A stretch of DNA of 64,000 nt from Oxalobacter aliiformigenes (GTDB lineage Bacteria > Pseudomonadota > Gammaproteobacteria > Burkholderiales > Burkholderiaceae_D): the NCBI RefSeq assembly GCF_027116575.1, contig NZ_CP098252.1, positions 124,001 through 188,000 on the forward strand. Direction: 5' to 3'. Shown one piece after another: positions 1-10,133 of the stretch. A program made the position numbers and the translations under genes. The first letter of the stretch is position 1, and each line of letters opens with the position of its first letter. The notes beneath the pieces are model-generated. The model ran no database searches and had not been told where the DNA came from. It saw nothing but the letters and a program-made list of their open reading frames with translations.

Positions 1-1
1 C

Positions 2-754
2 GAAATCCTTTCCGGCATAAACATGACTTTTCCAAAAGGAAAAGTCGTTGCCATCATGGGCGGTTCCGGCTCAGGAAAAACCACCATATTGCGTCTGATC
101 GGCGGCCAGCTGATTCCGAAAAGCGGCGATGTTACTGTCGACGGTGAAGTCGTACAACCGCTGGAAACCACTTCACTATACCGACTCAGACGAAAGATGG
201 GCATGTTGTTCCAGTACGGTGCTCTTTTCACTGACCTGTCAGTTTTTGAAAATGTCGCATTTCCTCTCCGTGAACAAACCGATCTGCCCGAGGAACTGAT
301 TCATGATCTTGTATTGATGAAACTGAATGCTGTCGGACTAAGAAATGCAGCCGGGCTGATGCCCAGTGAAATTTCCGGTGGCATGGCACGCAGGGTTGCC
401 TTGGCTCGCGCTATCGCACTGGATCCCCAACTGATCCTCTACGATGAACCTTTTGCAGGACTGGATCCCATTTCAATGGGTGTTACAGCCAACCTGATCC
501 GCAAGCTGAACGATGCACTCCATTCGACGTCCGTCCTGGTATCACACGATGTGACCGAATCCTTTTCCATTGCCGATTACGTGTATTTCATTTCATCAGG
601 GAAAATCGTTGCACACGGTACTCCGGCTGAAATGATGGAATCGACCGATCCCTACGTACATCAGTTCGTTCATGCTGAAACGGATGGCCCGGTACCGTTC
701 CATTACCCCGGTCCATCCATAGCAGCTGACCTCGGAATGGAGAAAGCACCATGA
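2..754 (+). CDS. mlaF: MlaF, ATP-binding subunit of the phospholipid ABC transporter (5' end outside window)
   Basis: Cytoplasmic ATPase of the MlaFEDB complex, which moves phospholipids between the inner membrane and periplasmic MlaC to keep the outer membrane asymmetric. The reading frame is open from base 2 (EILSGIN precedes the first visible Met at base 23), so the gene begins upstream and about 250 residues are visible. Counted from base 23 there is a Walker A GGSGSGKTT (residues 13-21), the ABC signature SGGMARR (about 118-124) and Walker B LILYDEP (about 137-143), followed by an H-loop in VSHDV. It overlaps mlaE by four bases (ATGA), which implies translational coupling. The following mlaEDACB set makes the Mla assignment firm over other ABC ATPases. 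Confidence 0.95.
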   Translation, partial: EILSGINMTFPKGKVVAIMGGSGSGKTTILRLIGGQLIPKSGDVTVDGEVVQPLETTSLYRLRRKMGMLFQYGALFTDLSVFENVAFPLREQTDLPEELIHDLVLMKLNAVGLRNAAGLMPSEISGGMARRVALARAIALDPQLILYDEPFAGLDPISMGVTANLIRKLNDALHSTSVLVSHDVTESFSIADYVYFISSGKIVAHGTPAEMMESTDPYVHQFVHAETDGPVPFHYPGPSIAADLGMEKAP

Positions 755-1527
755 GCAATTTCATCAGCAATCTGGGGTACAGAACCCGCAAGTCAATTGA
801 CGATATCGGTTATGCTGCCCGTTTGTTCGTTTCTCTCGTCGGCGCACTGCCCCGGCTCCTGAAACGTCCCCGTCTCATTACGGACCAGATATTTTTTATT
901 GGGAACAAATCGCTGGTCATCATTTGTGTATCCGGTCTGTTCGTCGGTTTTGTGCTGGGTCTTCAGGGCTATTACATCCTTGTCCGGTATGGTTCCGAAC
1001 AGGCTCTTGGCGTGCTCGTTGCACTGGCGTTGACACGCGAACTGGGGCCGGTGGTAACCGCCTTGCTTTATGCCGGTCGGGCAGGCACATCCCTGACGGC
1101 GGAAATAGGCCTGATGAAAGCCGGCGAACAGCTGGCGGCCATGGATATGATGGCCGTCAATCCCGTCAAAAGAATTCTCGCTCCCCGTTTCTGGGCAGGC
1201 ATCATCTCCATGCCGATTCTGGCGACACTCTTCAGTGCGGCAGGAGTCATTGGAGGATATATTGTCGGCGTTGTACTGATTGGTGTGGACGACGGAGCGT
1301 TCTGGTCGCAAATGCAAGAAGGTGTCGATATCTGGAACGATATCGGCAATGGTGTTATCAAAAGCCTGGTTTTCGGATTCGCGGTAACATTCATGGCTCT
1401 GTTCCAGGGATATGAGTCGAAACCGACCCCGGAAGGGGTTTCTGGCGCAACAACCCGAACGGTCGTTTATTCTTCTTTACTGGTTTTGTGGCTGGATTTC
1501 ATCATGACGGCCCTAATGTTTAACTAA
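751..1527 (+). CDS. mlaE: MlaE, inner-membrane permease of the Mla phospholipid transporter
   Basis: Permease of the MlaFEDB complex in the inner membrane, 258 residues, the usual length for the family. Hydrophobic segments lie near residues 50-75, 90-105, 145-175 and 235-258. The central stretch ALTRELGPVVTALLYAGR with the following GTSLTAEIGLMK is the conserved MlaE/TrnL-like permease loop that contacts the ATPase. The start codon overlaps the mlaF stop (ATGA). An 85-bp gap containing a short AT-rich stretch separates it from mlaD. Confidence 0.95.
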   Translation: MSNFISNLGYRTRKSIDDIGYAARLFVSLVGALPRLLKRPRLITDQIFFIGNKSLVIICVSGLFVGFVLGLQGYYILVRYGSEQALGVLVALALTRELGPVVTALLYAGRAGTSLTAEIGLMKAGEQLAAMDMMAVNPVKRILAPRFWAGIISMPILATLFSAAGVIGGYIVGVVLIGVDDGAFWSQMQEGVDIWNDIGNGVIKSLVFGFAVTFMALFQGYESKPTPEGVSGATTRTVVYSSLLVLWLDFIMTALMFN

Positions 1528-1612
1528 TTTTTAATTCATCCTTCGAATAAAACGAAATCAACCTTATAATTGGTTTTATCGAAAGAGCGGATGCATTGAC
1601 AGAGGTATATTC

Positions 1613-2071
1613 ATGCAGCGTAAATCACTGGATATCTGGGTTGGTCTTTTTGTATTGCTCGGTGCCGTTGCACTGATGTTTCTTGCCCTGAAGGCCGGAA
1701 ACATGAGTTCATTTTCTTTCGAAAAGACATATACGGTATCTTCCCGTTTCGACAATATCGGAGGTCTGAAGCCTCGTGCTCCGGTAAAAAGCGCCGGCGT
1801 TGTTGTCGGGAGGGTGGGTGACATTTCTTTCGATGATCAGGATTACCGCGCACTCGTTACGCTCCAGTTGCAGGAGCGCTACAAATTTCCAAAAGACAGC
1901 AGCGCGAAAATCCTGACTTCCGGACTGCTTGGTGAACAGTATGTCGGTCTTGAACCGGGAGGAGACGAGGCCAACCTCACGGCCGGAGACCAGATCAAAA
2001 TGACGCAGTCCGCTATTGTTCTGGAAAATCTGATCAGTCAGTTTCTTTACAGTAAGGCCGCAGAAGAATAA
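1613..2071 (+). CDS. mlaD: MlaD, MCE-domain substrate-binding subunit
   Basis: Membrane-anchored periplasmic subunit of the Mla transporter, 152 residues. One N-terminal membrane segment (about residues 9-27) is followed by a single MCE domain (about 38-115) containing the family stretch RFDNIGGLKPRAPVKSAGV and, further on, LTSGLLGEQYVGLEPGG. In the family MlaD forms a hexameric ring that holds lipid between MlaE and MlaC. It lies 12 bases upstream of mlaA in the same operon. The short C-terminal helical tail after the MCE domain is normal for betaproteobacterial versions. Confidence 0.95.
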   Translation: MQRKSLDIWVGLFVLLGAVALMFLALKAGNMSSFSFEKTYTVSSRFDNIGGLKPRAPVKSAGVVVGRVGDISFDDQDYRALVTLQLQERYKFPKDSSAKILTSGLLGEQYVGLEPGGDEANLTAGDQIKMTQSAIVLENLISQFLYSKAAEE

Positions 2072-2082
2072 AGGTAACTCCC

Positions 2083-2907
2083 ATGAACCGTCTGAAACGT
2101 CTAGCAAAACCCGCAGCCGCCCTGGTGGCGGCGGCTCTTTTGACAACCGGTTGCGCGACCAACAATCCGAATGATCCATTTGAAAATTACAACAGGGTCA
2201 TGTTTTCCGTCAATGAAGCCTTTGACAACGTCATTTTCAAACCGGTCGCCACCATTTACAAAAACGTGTTGCCGGATATCGTCCAGACGGGGGTCACCAA
2301 CTTTTTCGGGAATATCGCGGATGTCTGGACGGCATTCAACAATTTTCTGCAGGGTGAAGGGCAAAAAGGTCTTTCAGATGTCACCCGCGTCACCGTTAAT
2401 ACCATTTTCGGTCTGGGTGGCCTGATCGACGTGGCGTCTGATCTGAAACTGGCGAAACACCACGCCGATTTCGGTCAAACCCTCGGCGTGTGGGGAATGG
2501 AATCGGGACCTTACGTTGTTCTTCCGATTCTGGGTCCGTCGACGCTTCGCGACACCATTGCACTGCCTGCCGAATGGTATGGCGATCCATGGACCTATGT
2601 AGACAATATCCGCTTGCGTAATGCGGGTATCGTCGTCCGGGCAGTCAATTACCGTGCAGCTCTGCTGGACGCCTCGTCACTGGTTGATGACGCCTCGCTG
2701 GACAAGTACGAATTCATGCGGGATGCTTTCCTGCAGCGTCGTTACAAACAGGTTCACGGAAGTGACAGCGGCGACGGCGAATGGGAAGAAGTGACCGCTT
2801 CCGAACCTTTCATCAAGCCCGAACCGGCCATTCCTCTCAGCAAGACAGCAAAAGAAAATACGGCAGGGCAGGCAAAAGCCAAACCGGAAACAATACCGGC
2901 AAACTGA
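2083..2907 (+). CDS. mlaA: MlaA (VacJ) outer-membrane lipoprotein
   Basis: Outer-membrane lipoprotein that removes misplaced phospholipid from the outer leaflet and passes it to MlaC. It has 274 residues. The signal peptide is rich in Ala/Leu and ends in a lipobox-like LLTTGC with the lipidated Cys at residue 24. The VacJ core includes DPFENYNRVMFSVNEAFD and GVTNFFGNIADVWTAFNNFLQG, then QTLGVWGMESGPYVVLPILG. After about residue 225 there is a low-complexity, Lys/Pro/Glu-rich tail unlikely to be folded. In this lineage mlaA sits inside the mla operon, between mlaD and mlaC, rather than at a separate locus as in E. coli. Confidence 0.95.
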   Translation: MNRLKRLAKPAAALVAAALLTTGCATNNPNDPFENYNRVMFSVNEAFDNVIFKPVATIYKNVLPDIVQTGVTNFFGNIADVWTAFNNFLQGEGQKGLSDVTRVTVNTIFGLGGLIDVASDLKLAKHHADFGQTLGVWGMESGPYVVLPILGPSTLRDTIALPAEWYGDPWTYVDNIRLRNAGIVVRAVNYRAALLDASSLVDDASLDKYEFMRDAFLQRRYKQVHGSDSGDGEWEEVTASEPFIKPEPAIPLSKTAKENTAGQAKAKPETIPAN

Positions 2908-2934
2908 TCATCAATTTTTAACGATTCTGAAAAA

Positions 2935-3588
2935 ATGAATACTCTGAAAAAATGGTTTATTTTTCTGATGGCTTCATGCATGTTGGGTTTGACTGCAAGC
3001 GCAAACGCGACAGAAGCACCCGACGCCCTGGTCAAACGTATCAGCAAGGAAGTGATGGATGCAGCCAAAGCCAACAAGGAAATCAAAAAGGGTAATCAAA
3101 AACAGATTTACACACTTGTTGAAACCAAAATTTTTCCGCATGTCGATTTTCAGCGCATGACATCACTGGCTGCGGGCCGTTACTGGCGTCAGGCAACCCC
3201 TGCACAAAAAGAACAGTTGACCAAGGAATTCAGGGACTTGCTGGTCTACACCTACTCGAATGCTGTCTCCAAGGTTGACAATCAGCGTCTTGAGTTCAAA
3301 CCTTTGCGCATGAGTCCCAATGCAACCGATGTCATTGTTTATTCCAGAATCATTCAGCCACGAGGCGGTGAACCGATTGAACTCAGCTATCGTATGGAGA
3401 AAACCGACAATGGCTGGAAAATCTATGATGTCAGCGTCTTGGGTGCCTGGCTTGTCGAAACCTACAAGGGAACGTTTGCCAGTGAAATCAGCCGCTCCGG
3501 TATCGATGGGCTGATTTCGGTTCTCGCCCAGAAGAACAAGCAGCTCGCTTCGGGTAAGGCAGGATCATCAGGCAATTCCGCAAAATAA
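2935..3588 (+). CDS. mlaC: MlaC, periplasmic phospholipid shuttle
   Basis: Soluble periplasmic lipid carrier between MlaA and MlaFEDB, 217 residues. The N-terminus is a signal peptide (MNTLKKWFIFLMAS..., probable cleavage after ANA, residues 24-26). The mature protein carries the MlaC/Ttg2D pattern FPHVDFQRMTSLAAGRYWR and, near the end, SVLGAWLVETYKGTFASEI. It stands 27 bases after mlaA and just before mlaB. A Lys/Ser/Gly-rich tail follows the last conserved helix. Confidence 0.95.
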   Translation: MNTLKKWFIFLMASCMLGLTASANATEAPDALVKRISKEVMDAAKANKEIKKGNQKQIYTLVETKIFPHVDFQRMTSLAAGRYWRQATPAQKEQLTKEFRDLLVYTYSNAVSKVDNQRLEFKPLRMSPNATDVIVYSRIIQPRGGEPIELSYRMEKTDNGWKIYDVSVLGAWLVETYKGTFASEISRSGIDGLISVLAQKNKQLASGKAGSSGNSAK

Positions 3589-3611
3589 ACAAACAGAAAG
3601 TGTGTCCATTC

Positions 3612-3872
3612 ATGTCTTTTGCCATAACATCGCTCAATTTTTCCAATGCAAAAAACGTTCTTCAGGAAGGACTTCAGGCGATAGCGCGCGGAGAACATGA
3701 ATGTGACCTTGAAAATCTGGCACAGGTTGATTCTGCCAGTATCGCCGTGTTGCTAGCCTGGCAACGCGCCGCATTGCAAAACCATTCGCCTCTTCACTTC
3801 ATAAACACACCGGAAAATCTTGTCAGTCTGGCATCAGTATATGGTGTAAACGACTTGTTGGCATTATCCTGA
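3612..3872 (+). CDS. mlaB: MlaB, STAS-domain subunit of the Mla transporter
   Basis: Small cytoplasmic STAS protein that binds MlaF and supports activity of the transporter in the family. From the ATG at 3612 it has 86 residues; a GTG at 3600 would add four residues (MCPF) but has no better ribosome-binding site, so 3612 is preferred. The STAS core is seen in LENLAQVDSASIAVLLAWQR, the position of the conserved Asp-Ser pair, and in INTPENLVSLASVYGVNDLL. It closes the mlaFEDACB operon. The next gene starts 119 bases on. Confidence 0.88.
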   Translation: MSFAITSLNFSNAKNVLQEGLQAIARGEHECDLENLAQVDSASIAVLLAWQRAALQNHSPLHFINTPENLVSLASVYGVNDLLALS

Positions 3873-3991
3873 AAAACTTCCGGTGAACTTCAGATACATT
3901 CATGCAGGATGGCAACAGGAAAATATTCCCTTAAGTCCCCAGGCCAAAATCCATTCAGCCCGACACCAATTTCACCCATCCGTTTCACAAA

Positions 3992-4906
3992 ATGAGTGCC
4001 ATCGATATCTGTCAGATCAACAAAAGTTATCGATCTCTTCATGCCTTGAAAGATGTTTCTTTCTCCGTCGAAGAGGGTGAATTTTTCGGCCTGCTCGGAC
4101 CGAACGGGGCAGGGAAAACGACACTGATATCCATCATGGCCGGACTTGTCAGAGCCGATAGCGGGCACATCCGGATATCAGGTTTTGATGTCATCGACGA
4201 CTATCGGACAGCCAGAAAAAAACTGGGAGTCGTTCCCCAGGAACTGGTATTCGATCCCTTTTTCACGGTTCGGGAAACATTACGCCTCCAGTCCGGTTAT
4301 TTCGGTCTGAAAAATAATGATGACTGGATTGATGAGATCATGTCGAACCTTGATCTGGCCGACAAGGCCGATGTCAACATGCGAGCACTGTCCGGCGGAA
4401 TGAAACGCCGTGTACTGGTCGCACAGGCACTGGTCCACAAACCCCCGGTTATCGTTCTTGACGAACCGACTGCGGGAGTTGACGTTGAGCTTCGACAGAC
4501 ATTGTGGCAATTTATAGGCAGACTGAACAGGGAAGGACATACCATTGTGCTCACGACCCATTATCTGGAGGAAGCCCAAAACTGGTGTAACCGGATAGCC
4601 ATGCTGAAAAACGGACGTGTGGTGGCACTGGATACGACAGAAGCGCTCCTGCATCGCGTAGCTGAATCACAACTAATTCTACAGCTTGATGACAGGGATT
4701 TGCCCGATTCACTCAAACCGCTGGTCTCGCAATGTGACATTGGCCACACATCCAGAACCTGGACACTGCGGATCAGCCATTTTACAGACATTGAAAAAAT
4801 ACTTTCCGAATTGAGAAAATATCATATCGTCGTCAATGATCTGCAATTCAGACAACCCGATCTGGAAGATGTTTTTTTACAAATCATGGATTCTCGACTG
4901 AACTGA
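3992..4906 (+). CDS. ABC transporter ATP-binding protein, YadG-like
   Basis: ATPase of an ABC-2 type exporter, 304 residues. Walker A GPNGAGKTT lies near residues 36-44, the signature LSGGMKRR near 132-139, Walker B VIVLDEP near 150-156 and the H-loop in TTHYLEEA. A C-terminal region of about 90 residues after the ATPase core ends in DLEDVFLQIM, typical of DrrA/YadG-type ATPases. The permease gene starts one base after the stop codon, so the two form a transporter. In related Burkholderiales this pair also sits between mlaB and murA; the substrate is unknown. Confidence 0.9.
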   Translation: MSAIDICQINKSYRSLHALKDVSFSVEEGEFFGLLGPNGAGKTTLISIMAGLVRADSGHIRISGFDVIDDYRTARKKLGVVPQELVFDPFFTVRETLRLQSGYFGLKNNDDWIDEIMSNLDLADKADVNMRALSGGMKRRVLVAQALVHKPPVIVLDEPTAGVDVELRQTLWQFIGRLNREGHTIVLTTHYLEEAQNWCNRIAMLKNGRVVALDTTEALLHRVAESQLILQLDDRDLPDSLKPLVSQCDIGHTSRTWTLRISHFTDIEKILSELRKYHIVVNDLQFRQPDLEDVFLQIMDSRLN

Positions 4907-4907
4907 C

Positions 4908-5669
4908 GTGTTTGCCATCACTTTTCAAACGCTTTTTTATAAAGAAGTATTGCGATTCATGAAAGTCGCAACACAAACCATAACGGCACCGATCGTAACA
5001 GCGTTGCTTTACCTGCTGATATTCGGTCATGCACTGGAAGACTATGTCCAGATCTATCCCGGGGTAGGATACACAACCTTTCTCGTTCCGGGACTGGTCA
5101 TGATGAGTCTCCTTCAGAACTCTTTCGCCAATTCATCATCCTCCCTGATCCAGTCGAAAATCAACGGCAGCCTTGTTTTCATTTTGCTGGCCCCTATTTC
5201 GCACTGGCAATTGTATCTGGCTTATATGCTGGCAGCTGTCGTTCGCGGACTGATCGTTGCCACAGGCGTCTTCATTATTACAGTCTGGTTTGCCCAGCCA
5301 CTGCTTCATTCGCTCATCTGGATACTTTTCTTCGCCTTTCTCGGTTCAGCCATTCTCGGAACCATGGGAATCATTGCCGGAATCTGGGCAGACAAATACG
5401 ATCAGTTGGCCAGCTTCCAGAATTTCCTGATTATGCCAGCAACTTTCTTGTCAGGCGTCTTTTACACGATTCACTCGTTGCCGGCTTTCTGGCAACGAGT
5501 CTCGGAATTCAACCCGTTCTTTTACCTCGTGGACGGATTCCGATACGGTTTTTTCGGCCACTCGGATGTCAATCCCTGGACAAGTTTTTGCATAGTCAGC
5601 ATCTTTTTTTTGCTTCTGGCACTTTTAGCCGTGCATTTATTGCAAAAAGGATATAAATTGCGTTTTTGA
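4908..5669 (+). CDS. ABC-2 type permease, YadH-like
   Basis: Six-helix ABC-2 membrane subunit, 253 residues, partner of the preceding ATPase. The start is a GTG one base after the ATPase stop, which suggests coupled translation. Hydrophobic segments appear near residues 20-45, 58-80, 105-130, 138-165, 170-195 and 225-247. The segment FLSGVFYTIHSLPAFWQ followed by FNPFFYLVDGFRYGFFG is the conserved ABC-2 C-terminal signature. In related genomes a bolA/ibaG gene often follows, but here only 77 bases separate it from murA. Confidence 0.9.
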   Translation: MFAITFQTLFYKEVLRFMKVATQTITAPIVTALLYLLIFGHALEDYVQIYPGVGYTTFLVPGLVMMSLLQNSFANSSSSLIQSKINGSLVFILLAPISHWQLYLAYMLAAVVRGLIVATGVFIITVWFAQPLLHSLIWILFFAFLGSAILGTMGIIAGIWADKYDQLASFQNFLIMPATFLSGVFYTIHSLPAFWQRVSEFNPFFYLVDGFRYGFFGHSDVNPWTSFCIVSIFFLLLALLAVHLLQKGYKLRF

Positions 5670-5746
5670 CATTTGTACGGAAATCGCAGGGCAAACAACT
5701 GACGAAAACATTCAAATATATAAGCCAAATATTAAAGATTTTTTAA

Positions 5747-7000
5747 ATGGACAAGTTAATTATTCATGGTGGCAACCGCCTTAATGGCGAAATCAAGATT
5801 TCCGGTGCGAAAAATGCCGCTTTGCCTATTTTATGCGCAAGCCTTTTGACAGCCGACGATATTGAACTGACCAATGTTCCCCACCTGAAAGACGTCCAGA
5901 CCATGCTGACACTGTTGCAGCAAATGGGAGTTACCGTCAGAAAAGACGGGAACAGAATGATTCTGAATGGAGGTGCTGTTCATAATTTTTACGCTCCCTA
6001 TGAACTGGTCAAAACCATGAGAGCCGCTATCCTGGTCCTGTGTCCTCTGGTTGCCCGCTTCGGTGAGGCCAAAGTATCTCTTCCGGGAGGATGTGCCATC
6101 GGTTCACGACCGGTCGAACAACACATCAAGGGACTGCGTGCACTGGGCGCCGAAGTCGAAATCGAGGCTGGTTACATCTACGCAAGGGCAAACAAGCTGA
6201 AAGGTACACGAATCGTCACTGATATGATTACCGTGACAGGAACGGAAAATCTGTTGATGGCAGCCACTCTGGCCGAAGGTGAAACAGTCATCAAAAATGC
6301 CGCCCGTGAACCCGAAGTGACCGATCTGGCTCACTTGCTCATCAAAATGGGTGCCAGAATCGAGGGTATCGGAACCGACCGGCTCGTCATCCACGGGGTA
6401 GACCGGTTACACGGTGCGAAACACGAAGTCATTCCCGACCGTATCGAAACCGGAACGTTTCTTTGCGCTGTCGCAGCAACGGGCGGAGATGTCACATTGA
6501 CCAAAACGCGCGATAATATACTCGAGTCGGCCCTGAATAAAATCCGTGAAATGGGAGCTGACATATCGACCGGCAATGACTGGATTCGTATCAAGATGGA
6601 AAACCGTCCCAAAGGCGTCAATTTCAGAACGACGGAATATCCCGGTTTCCCCACCGACATGCAAGCCCAGTTCATGGCCGTAAACTGTCTCGCTGCCGAA
6701 GCGACCCATGTCATCGAAACAATTTTTGAAAACAGATTCATGCATGTACAGGAACTGAACCGGCTGGGAGCACGCATCAAAACAGAGGGGAATACCGCAT
6801 TTATTTCGGGCGTAGGCAAACTGGTCGGTGCACCGGTTATGGCAACAGATCTGCGCGCTTCAGCATCACTTGTCATCGCCGGCCTTGCCGCGCACGGAGA
6901 AACCCACGTTAACCGGATCTATCACCTCGACCGCGGATATGATCAGATGGAAGTGAAACTATCCGCCGTTGGAGCCGATATCATAAGAGTGAAACAATGA
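5747..7000 (+). CDS. murA: MurA, UDP-N-acetylglucosamine 1-carboxyvinyltransferase
   Basis: Cytoplasmic enzyme that transfers enolpyruvate from PEP to UDP-GlcNAc, the first committed step of peptidoglycan synthesis. It has 417 residues, normal for the family. The start of the fold shows [12 protein letters not shown], with the substrate-contacting Lys22-Asn23. The PEP-binding loop [16 protein letters not shown] contains the catalytic Cys at residue 116, so it should be of the fosfomycin-sensitive Cys type. The tail [19 protein letters not shown] is also typical. The stop overlaps the hisG start (ATGA), so murA and the his genes are probably co-transcribed, as in other Burkholderiales. Confidence 0.97.
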   Translation: MDKLIIHGGNRLNGEIKISGAKNAALPILCASLLTADDIELTNVPHLKDVQTMLTLLQQMGVTVRKDGNRMILNGGAVHNFYAPYELVKTMRAAILVLCPLVARFGEAKVSLPGGCAIGSRPVEQHIKGLRALGAEVEIEAGYIYARANKLKGTRIVTDMITVTGTENLLMAATLAEGETVIKNAAREPEVTDLAHLLIKMGARIEGIGTDRLVIHGVDRLHGAKHEVIPDRIETGTFLCAVAATGGDVTLTKTRDNILESALNKIREMGADISTGNDWIRIKMENRPKGVNFRTTEYPGFPTDMQAQFMAVNCLAAEATHVIETIFENRFMHVQELNRLGARIKTEGNTAFISGVGKLVGAPVMATDLRASASLVIAGLAAHGETHVNRIYHLDRGYDQMEVKLSAVGADIIRVKQ

Positions 7001-7689
7001 ACCAGACAGCAGAAAGACCATCACAGGAACTGATCCTTGCCCTGTCCAAAGGGCGGATTTTCGAAGAAACCATGCCACTTCTGGAAGCAGCCGGCATTAC
7101 TGTTCTGGAAGATCCGGAAACATCCCGTAAACTGATTCTTCCGACAAACAAGCCTCAGGTCCGCGTGATCATTGTTCGCGCCACAGATGTACCGACATAT
7201 GTCCAGTACGGAGCAGCCGATTTCGGTGTCGCCGGCAAAGATGTCCTTCAGGAAAACGGCAGTACCGGGCTGTATCAGCCGATTGATCTGCAAATCGCGA
7301 GATGCCGGCTTTCCGTCGCAGTCAAAAAAGATTTTGATTACGAAAAGGCCATCCGGCAAGGCGCTCGCCTGAGAGTCGCCAGCAAATACGTGCAAGCGGC
7401 CAGAGAACACTTTGCCAAAAAGGGGATTCATGTCGATATCATCAAGCTCTATGGCTCCATGGAACTGGCGCCGCTTGTCGGCCTTTCAGACGTCATCGTC
7501 GATCTGGTCAGCACCGGAAATACACTAAAAGCAAACAATCTGGTAGAAGTCGAACAGATACAGGAAATCACGTCCCGTCTGATAGTCAACCAGGCTTCCC
7601 TGAAATTGAAGCGCCAGATGTTACAGCCTATACTGGACGCATTCAAAGCGGCTTCGACCTATTCTGAACCCAACCAACAAACCGAATGA
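6997..7689 (+). CDS. hisG: HisG, ATP phosphoribosyltransferase, short form
   Basis: Catalyses the first step of histidine synthesis, ATP + PRPP to phosphoribosyl-ATP. At 230 residues it is the short form (HisGs), lacking the C-terminal regulatory domain of about 80 residues found in the long form. Family knowledge says the short form needs the HisRS-like subunit HisZ, which is not in this window. Motifs include [15 protein letters not shown] at the start, [13 protein letters not shown], and the PRPP-binding [15 protein letters not shown]. It overlaps murA by four bases and begins the hisGDCBHAFIE cluster. Confidence 0.96.
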   Translation: MNQTAERPSQELILALSKGRIFEETMPLLEAAGITVLEDPETSRKLILPTNKPQVRVIIVRATDVPTYVQYGAADFGVAGKDVLQENGSTGLYQPIDLQIARCRLSVAVKKDFDYEKAIRQGARLRVASKYVQAAREHFAKKGIHVDIIKLYGSMELAPLVGLSDVIVDLVSTGNTLKANNLVEVEQIQEITSRLIVNQASLKLKRQMLQPILDAFKAASTYSEPNQQTE

Positions 7690-7699
7690 GTGTGAAATC

Positions 7700-9019
7700 A
7701 TGACCGTTCAAATCCGCAGACTGGCTACAACCCAGAGTGATTTCAAAAACCAGTTGGCCAATGTATTGGCCTTCGAGGAAAAAGAAGATGAATCCATCAA
7801 TTCTGTCGTCGCCAATGTTCTGGCCGACGTCAAAACCAATGGCGACAAGGCTGTTCTGGAGTACACGCGACGTTTCGACCGCCTGTCCGTCAACTCCGCT
7901 GCCGAACTGGAGATATCGAAAACAGATTGCGAAGCAGCGCTCGCCTCACTGACGCCAGAACGCCGCGCGGCATTGCAGGCCGCAGCAAACCGTATCCGGA
8001 AATACCATGAATATCAGAAACGTTCCTGCGGCAGTGACGGTTTTACGTTTACGGACGAGGACGGTACGTCCCTCGGACAAAAGGTAACACCGCTGGACAG
8101 CGTGGGTATTTACGTGCCGGGCGGCAAGGCAGCCTATCCGTCTTCCGTACTGATGAATGCCATTCCCGCCAATGTCGCGGGAGTAACGGAAATCGTGATG
8201 GTAGTACCGACTCCTGACGGCGCCAGAAATGAACTGGTATTGGCGGCAGCGGCTCTGTCTGGTGTCACCCGGGTGTTTGCCGTAGGTGGCGCACAGGCCA
8301 TCGGTGCTCTGGCCTATGGGACGGAAACCATTCCGTCTGTTGATAAAATCGTCGGTCCGGGTAACGCTTATGTCGCTGCGGCAAAACGACGGGTTTTCGG
8401 TACTGTCGGTATCGATATGATTGCAGGCCCTTCCGAAATTCTGGTTATCTGTGATGGATCGACCCATCCGGACTGGGTAGCGATGGATCTGTTTTCACAG
8501 GCAGAGCATGATGAAATGGCACAGTCCATCCTGATTTCACCGGATGCAAGCTATCTCGACCGCGTCAACGACAGCATCCAGAAATTGTTGCCTGGCATGA
8601 TTCGTAAAGACATTATCACAAAATCACTGTCTTCCAGAGGAGCGATGGTCCACGTAAAAAACATGGAAGAAGCGTGCGAAATCGCGAACCGGATCGCTCC
8701 GGAACATCTGGAGATCTCGGCAGAAAATCCGGAACACTGGGCCGAACTGATCCGTCATGCCGGGTCCATTTTCCTGGGGCGGTTCACTTCGGAAGCACTT
8801 GGCGATTACTGTGCCGGCCCCAATCATGTTCTGCCGACATCAAGAACGGCCCGTTTTTCCTCACCACTCGGCGTTTACGATTTCCAGAAACGTTCCAGTC
8901 TCATTTGCGTCAGTGCCGAAGGTGCACAGACACTGGGTAAAATCGCAGTGGAACTGGCAACCGGTGAGGGGCTTGAAGCACACGCTCGCAGTGCCGGTCT
9001 GAGAATTGAAAAACAATAA
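7700..9019 (+). CDS. hisD: HisD, histidinol dehydrogenase
   Basis: Zinc enzyme that oxidises L-histidinol to L-histidine with two NAD+, the last two steps of the pathway. It has 439 residues, the usual size. Characteristic stretches are [46 protein letters not shown], the zinc/active-site region [11 protein letters not shown] and [11 protein letters not shown], and [14 protein letters not shown] towards the end. Ten bases separate it from hisG and seventeen from hisC. Confidence 0.97.
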   Translation: MTVQIRRLATTQSDFKNQLANVLAFEEKEDESINSVVANVLADVKTNGDKAVLEYTRRFDRLSVNSAAELEISKTDCEAALASLTPERRAALQAAANRIRKYHEYQKRSCGSDGFTFTDEDGTSLGQKVTPLDSVGIYVPGGKAAYPSSVLMNAIPANVAGVTEIVMVVPTPDGARNELVLAAAALSGVTRVFAVGGAQAIGALAYGTETIPSVDKIVGPGNAYVAAAKRRVFGTVGIDMIAGPSEILVICDGSTHPDWVAMDLFSQAEHDEMAQSILISPDASYLDRVNDSIQKLLPGMIRKDIITKSLSSRGAMVHVKNMEEACEIANRIAPEHLEISAENPEHWAELIRHAGSIFLGRFTSEALGDYCAGPNHVLPTSRTARFSSPLGVYDFQKRSSLICVSAEGAQTLGKIAVELATGEGLEAHARSAGLRIEKQ

Positions 9020-9036
9020 TACGGATACAAACCATT

Positions 9037-10116
9037 ATGTCTTTAATCGATCAGGTCATCCGGCCGGATGTTCGGGCCATGTCGGCATATGCGGTCGCCG
9101 ATTCAGAGGGTTTTCTGAAACTGGATGCCATGGAAAACCCATATACTTTGCCGCAAGCCCTGAAAGTCGAACTGGCATCACGGCTGGCGAATGTGGCACT
9201 GAACCGCTATCCGGTTCCTTCCTATACCAATCTGAAAGCCAAAATATGCCGGTGTATGGGAATTCCGGAAGGATACGGCATCATGTTGGGAAACGGCTCT
9301 GACGAGCTCATTTCGCTGGTCGCACAGGCCTGTGCCACGAAAGATCATCCTGCCAAAATGATTGCTCCGGTTCCGGGTTTCGTCATGTACGCCCTGACGG
9401 CCCAGTTTGCCGGTATGGAATTCATCGGAATACCGCTGAAAACCGACTTCACACTCGATACCGAAGCCATGCTCTCCGCCATCGAAGAGCACCGGCCTGC
9501 GGTTGTTTATCTCTCCCAGCCACACAATCCAACCGGCACTCTTTTTGAAGAAAAAGACGTGATCCGAATCATCGAAGCCATGAGTGACAAGGGTATTGTC
9601 ATCAGTGACGAGGCATACCAGCCTTTTGCCGAAGCGAGCTTCATGTCAAAACTGCCGGTTTATCCCAATCTGGTTGTGATGAGAACGGTCTCAAAACTGG
9701 GTCTGGCGGGAATCAGACTGGGTTACATGTCTGCCACAGCAGAACTGCTGGCAGAATTCGACAAGGTTCGTCCTCCGTATAATGTGAACGTTCTGACAGA
9801 AGCAACAGCTGAATTCGCGATGGACCACATCGATGTTTTCAACAGACAGGCGGCCATTATCCGGTCCGAACGTGAAAAACTGGCACAAGCACTTGAGAAA
9901 TTGCCAGGTGTCGAAGTATTTCCCTCCCGGGCCAATTTCCTGCTTGTCAGAATCCCCGACGCCAATGAAGTCTTCGAAAAACTGCTGTCCCGTAAAATTC
10001 TGATCAAAAATATGGGTAAAATGCATACACTTCTTCAAAATTGCCTGCGTATTACGGTTAGTTCACCTGAAGAAAACAGACAATTCCTGGACCAGTTTAG
10101 TGCCTGTATTCAATAA
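9037..10116 (+). CDS. hisC: HisC, histidinol-phosphate aminotransferase
   Basis: PLP-dependent fold-type I aminotransferase that converts imidazole-acetol phosphate to histidinol phosphate. It has 359 residues. The PLP lysine is Lys220 in [15 protein letters not shown]. The aspartate that contacts the PLP ring lies in [10 protein letters not shown] and the cofactor phosphate pocket in [10 protein letters not shown]. The start ATG has no strong ribosome-binding site but matches the family N-terminus ([13 protein letters not shown]). It sits between hisD and hisB. Confidence 0.96.
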   Translation: MSLIDQVIRPDVRAMSAYAVADSEGFLKLDAMENPYTLPQALKVELASRLANVALNRYPVPSYTNLKAKICRCMGIPEGYGIMLGNGSDELISLVAQACATKDHPAKMIAPVPGFVMYALTAQFAGMEFIGIPLKTDFTLDTEAMLSAIEEHRPAVVYLSQPHNPTGTLFEEKDVIRIIEAMSDKGIVISDEAYQPFAEASFMSKLPVYPNLVVMRTVSKLGLAGIRLGYMSATAELLAEFDKVRPPYNVNVLTEATAEFAMDHIDVFNRQAAIIRSEREKLAQALEKLPGVEVFPSRANFLLVRIPDANEVFEKLLSRKILIKNMGKMHTLLQNCLRITVSSPEENRQFLDQFSACIQ

Positions 10117-10133
10117 TCACTTCAAAACACATT

